DNA from: RUG14300 sp964391805
GTDB lineage: Bacteria; Bacillota; Clostridia; Christensenellales; CAG-1252
Assembly: GCA_964391805.1 (NCBI GenBank)
Contig: CAYMNK010000010.1
Location: forward strand, 1 to 63,107
Length of the DNA: 63,107 nucleotides
Direction: 5' to 3'
The notes below the pieces were generated by a model. That model was given only the letters and a program-made list of their open reading frames with translations, had not been told where the DNA came from and did no database searches. Below are positions 60,990-63,107 of the stretch, one piece after another (the first letter of the stretch is position 1; each line of letters begins with the position of its first letter). A program made the translations under genes and the position numbers.

Positions 60990-61017
60990 TTATTGACCGT
61001 AAAAAAACATCTATACA
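60990..61017 (-). promoter_or_regulatory. Possible sigma-F promoter of spoIIR
   Basis: TGTATA (61017-61012), 13 bases, GGTCAATA (60998-60991), resembling the forespore sigma-F consensus (GTATA and GGnnAnA). In Bacillus spoIIR is sigma-F dependent. The spacing is at the short end. Confidence 0.45.
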
Positions 61018-61031
61018 TTCGGAAATAAATA

Positions 61032-61040
61032 TGTTATAAT
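61032..61040 (+). promoter_or_regulatory. Extended -10 promoter giving a leaderless ispE transcript
   Basis: TGT-TATAAT at 61032-61040 is a perfect extended -10 whose start site, about seven bases downstream, coincides with the ispE ATG at 61047. A weak TATACA -35 lies 17 bases upstream. Confidence 0.6.
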
Positions 61041-61046
61041 ATTTTT

Positions 61047-61892
61047 ATGAAAAAGATAACGATGAAGGCGTACGCCAAAATAAATTTATGCTTCGATATA
61101 CTCGGTAAAGATGATGACCGCGGTATGCATTATGTAGATACCGTTATGCAAACGATCGATTTGTACGATTATGTAGAGTTGAGTGTTAGAAACGACACTA
61201 AGTGCAAGGTAACCGTTCAAGACGATGTAGTTCAAGATACCAACGCAATAAGAGCGGCGGAAGCTTTTGTACAAGCGTTCGACGTCAACGGCGTAAATAT
61301 TCATATAATTAAACGTATTCCTATAGGAGCAGGTTTGGGCGGATCGTCAGCGGACGCTGCTGCTGTGCTTAGAGGAATGGCGATATTATATGGAATAGAT
61401 TTCGGTCTTTTGCCACCTTTAGCCGAAGCGATCGGATCGGATGTATGTTTCTTGTTGAGCGGTGGTACTGCAAGATGTACGGGATACGGAGAGATTATTG
61501 AGCAATTAGAGCCGTTGTCTTTACAATTCGTATTAGTCGCCACGCCTAACGTATCCGTAACGGCAGCAGAGGCGTACCGTGCTTTTGACGAAATAGGAAA
61601 GAAACCCTATAATATAAGAATTATGGACCTTGTCGATAATATACGTAACGGAGTAAGCAACCGTCTATTGAGCACCAATATACTGTATAACGTGGTGTGC
61701 GGAATTGCTCCCGAAATTGCAAAGGTTGCCGAATATATAAATTCCGACAAAATACCTCTGCATACCGCGATGAGCGGTTCTGGAAGTTCGTACTACGCGC
61801 TTTATAACGATATAGAAAAAGCGTATGCCCATCAAGCAAACGCTCCTATTGAAATTAGTGCGGACGTTTATCAATTTATCCCAAGATATTGA
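61047..61892 (+). CDS. ispE: 4-diphosphocytidyl-2-C-methyl-D-erythritol kinase
   Basis: GHMP kinase of 281 residues in the MEP isoprenoid pathway. AYAKINLCFDILGK near the N-terminus, IPIGAGLGGSSADAAAVL (ATP site) and MSGSGSSYYAL (GHMP C motif) are all present. There is no ribosome binding site before the ATG at 61047, and the mRNA probably begins at or near it. The internal ATG at 61062 is an alternative start but has no clear site either. Confidence 0.94.
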   Translation: MKKITMKAYAKINLCFDILGKDDDRGMHYVDTVMQTIDLYDYVELSVRNDTKCKVTVQDDVVQDTNAIRAAEAFVQAFDVNGVNIHIIKRIPIGAGLGGSSADAAAVLRGMAILYGIDFGLLPPLAEAIGSDVCFLLSGGTARCTGYGEIIEQLEPLSLQFVLVATPNVSVTAAEAYRAFDEIGKKPYNIRIMDLVDNIRNGVSNRLLSTNILYNVVCGIAPEIAKVAEYINSDKIPLHTAMSGSGSSYYALYNDIEKAYAHQANAPIEISADVYQFIPRY

Positions 61893-62192
61893 TTACGCCC
61901 AAGTCGAAGTGGCCATATAGGTTATCATTGCCGTGACGGCTACTATAAAAAGAATGCTGAACATTCTTATCCATCCGTCTGTTGTGAAGATTGCGAAGGT
62001 TAAAAATACGAGTGCAAGTACGCCCGTTATTGCCGACGCTATCCATAGTGCACTTTGATCGTTACCGAAAACGCCGATGAAAAACATTATTACGGTCGAT
62101 ATGGTTAGCAACATGCCTATGACGAACGGAACGATTGATTTACTTTTAAATTCAATATATTTATTATTATATTCACAGTTTCCCATATCCAT
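61893..62192 (-). CDS. Small three-helix membrane protein
   Basis: Protein of 99 residues with a polar N-terminus (KYIEFKSKS) and three hydrophobic helices (VIGMLLTISTVIMFFIGVF, ALWIASAITGVLALVFL and FSILFIVAVTAMI). The stop abuts the ispE stop. No ribosome binding site is evident before either ATG. No family recognised. Confidence 0.55.
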   Translation of the reverse strand: MDMGNCEYNNKYIEFKSKSIVPFVIGMLLTISTVIMFFIGVFGNDQSALWIASAITGVLALVFLTFAIFTTDGWIRMFSILFIVAVTAMITYMATSTWA

Positions 62193-62237
62193 AGTATTTG
62201 CGGAATTGATGCGGATATACCAAATAAGGAGAAATAA

Positions 62238-62942
62238 ATGATTTTATACTACTCTTGCACCGGGAACAGTAAGCATATAGCCGAAATAATTGCCGATAAA
62301 TACGAAGAATATACCATTTGCCTCAACGACGATATTAAAAACGGAGCTACAGGAGACTTTTATTCGGATATTCCTTATATCATTGTCAGCCCCATTTTTA
62401 ATATGCGTATACCTCATGAACTTAGCGCATATATTGAAAGAAGCAGTTTCAAAGGCTCTAACGAAGTAATATATATCGCAGTATGTTCTTATTCGTCGGG
62501 GAATGCACGCGGTTACGTGAGTAATCTATTTAAAGCTAAAAAAATGCGCACATTTTATAGTGCGGTAGTTATGCCCTCCACTAATGCGTTTTGCCGTAGT
62601 AAAATGAGCGAAAAAACCCGTGCAAGCGTGATATCAAGAGCCGAAGCAGAAGCGTTGAGGTTGGCACATAATATCTACAATGCCGAACCGATTATTCAAC
62701 AATCGGTGTCTTTGGTCGGGGTAATAGGTTCTGCTCTAAATCCGACGATAGTCAAGTATTATAACGATAAGCGGTTAATGGTTGAATCATCATGCGACGG
62801 TTGCGGTATTTGTGTAGAATCATGTAACCTCAATAACATAGAGTTAATAAACGGCAATGTCAATTTCAAACACAATTCATGTAATCATTGCTCCGCATGC
62901 GTCAATAAATGCCCGAAACAAGCAATTAAAGTGAAAAAATAA
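62238..62942 (+). CDS. EFR1-type flavodoxin/ferredoxin fusion protein
   Basis: Cytoplasmic electron carrier of 234 residues. The N-terminal flavodoxin-like domain has YYSCTGNSKHIAEII (FMN phosphate loop) and SPIFNMRIPHELSAYI. The C-terminal domain has two [4Fe-4S] motifs, CDGCGICVESC and CNHCSACVNKCP. This matches the EFR1 family common in gut anaerobes. AAGGAG lies upstream. Partner enzymes are not identifiable here. Confidence 0.88.
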   Translation: MILYYSCTGNSKHIAEIIADKYEEYTICLNDDIKNGATGDFYSDIPYIIVSPIFNMRIPHELSAYIERSSFKGSNEVIYIAVCSYSSGNARGYVSNLFKAKKMRTFYSAVVMPSTNAFCRSKMSEKTRASVISRAEAEALRLAHNIYNAEPIIQQSVSLVGVIGSALNPTIVKYYNDKRLMVESSCDGCGICVESCNLNNIELINGNVNFKHNSCNHCSACVNKCPKQAIKVKK

Positions 62943-63107
62943 TTCTGTATCTTGCGGGTTATAACGTACGTAACTATCATTTATCCACAACTTTTCTTAG
63001 CAAGATTTCATCCACACTGGTGATTTTATTCCGCTGTAAGCGGATTTAGTAGAAAAGGGGCTGTAAAAAAAGTCCCTAAAAAACTGAAAGAGGACAGTGA
63101 AAATTGA
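62943..63107. repeat. Terminal intergenic tract with repeat end and DnaA-box-like motif
   Basis: Begins with GTATCTTGCGGGTTATAACG, similar to the right end of the dispersed repeat, then TTATCCACAACTTTTCTTAGCAA (matching 5830-5855). No gene is seen before the window ends. Confidence 0.45.

Overview
The window looks like a piece of a chromosome from an anaerobic, endospore-forming Firmicute, probably an uncultured Clostridia lineage. It is moderately AT-rich, with strong AGGAGG-type ribosome binding sites and many clear TTGACA-17-TATAAT promoters. Spore genes (spoIIR, sleB, ypeB) are present, central metabolism is ferredoxin- and flavin-based, and there are no respiratory membrane reductases. 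No phage, insertion sequence, CRISPR array, rRNA or tRNA was seen. The species cannot be named from the sequence alone.

Layout. 0.1-5.6 kb: a giant Cys-repeat/InlB-type/GLUG surface lipoprotein. 5.9-7.2 kb: an enlarged ThiT thiamine transporter under a TPP riboswitch. 7.4-8.0 kb: a ferritin-like protein. 8.1-10.4 kb: NfnAB transhydrogenase. 10.6-21.8 kb: one long redox operon, fumC-hdrB-hdrC-hdrA-flxD-flxC-flxB-flxA-frdB-frdA-mdh. 22.0-24.2 kb: an SPFH/zinc-ribbon pair. 24.2-32.2 kb: housekeeping genes (galM, rplM-rpsI, a DNA glycosylase, a guanine deaminase, a uridine-kinase-like protein) separated by several hundred-base tracts full of dispersed repeats. 32.3-41.8 kb: an eight-gene operon described below. 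41.9-44.4 kb: pgsA, a DnaQ-type exonuclease, secG and a phosphoribosyltransferase. 44.5-50.5 kb: the F-type ATP synthase operon, with a severely shortened delta subunit. 50.7-57.6 kb: a CPA2 antiporter, a flavin-reductase/PCP_red protein, two lipoproteins and an MFS transporter. 57.7-62.9 kb: a GtrA protein, spoIIR-sleB-ypeB, ispE and a flavodoxin-ferredoxin protein.

How the genes work together. The 10.6-21.8 kb operon encodes the reductive branch oxaloacetate-malate-fumarate-succinate. Its soluble fumarate reductase has no membrane anchor and is encoded with a complete HdrABC-FlxABCD machine. I infer that NADH oxidation at FlxA is bifurcated at HdrA between ferredoxin and, through HdrBC, fumarate. 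The neighbouring NfnAB would balance NADH, NADPH and ferredoxin.

The most unusual locus is the minus-strand operon at 41700-32260. In order it encodes an SPFH protein with zinc ribbons, a small MCF-type coiled-coil protein, two ESCRT-III/Snf7-like helical proteins (one with a C-terminal MIM1-like helix), a protein with an N-terminal MIT-like domain and two AAA+ modules (the second Vps4-like), a zinc-ribbon/TIR/coiled-coil/membrane protein with an intact candidate NADase glutamate, a DUF6273-like protein and the RNA ligase RtcB. I propose a bacterial ESCRT-like membrane-remodelling system coupled to a TIR effector and RNA repair. It has its own consensus promoter and an operator-like palindrome.
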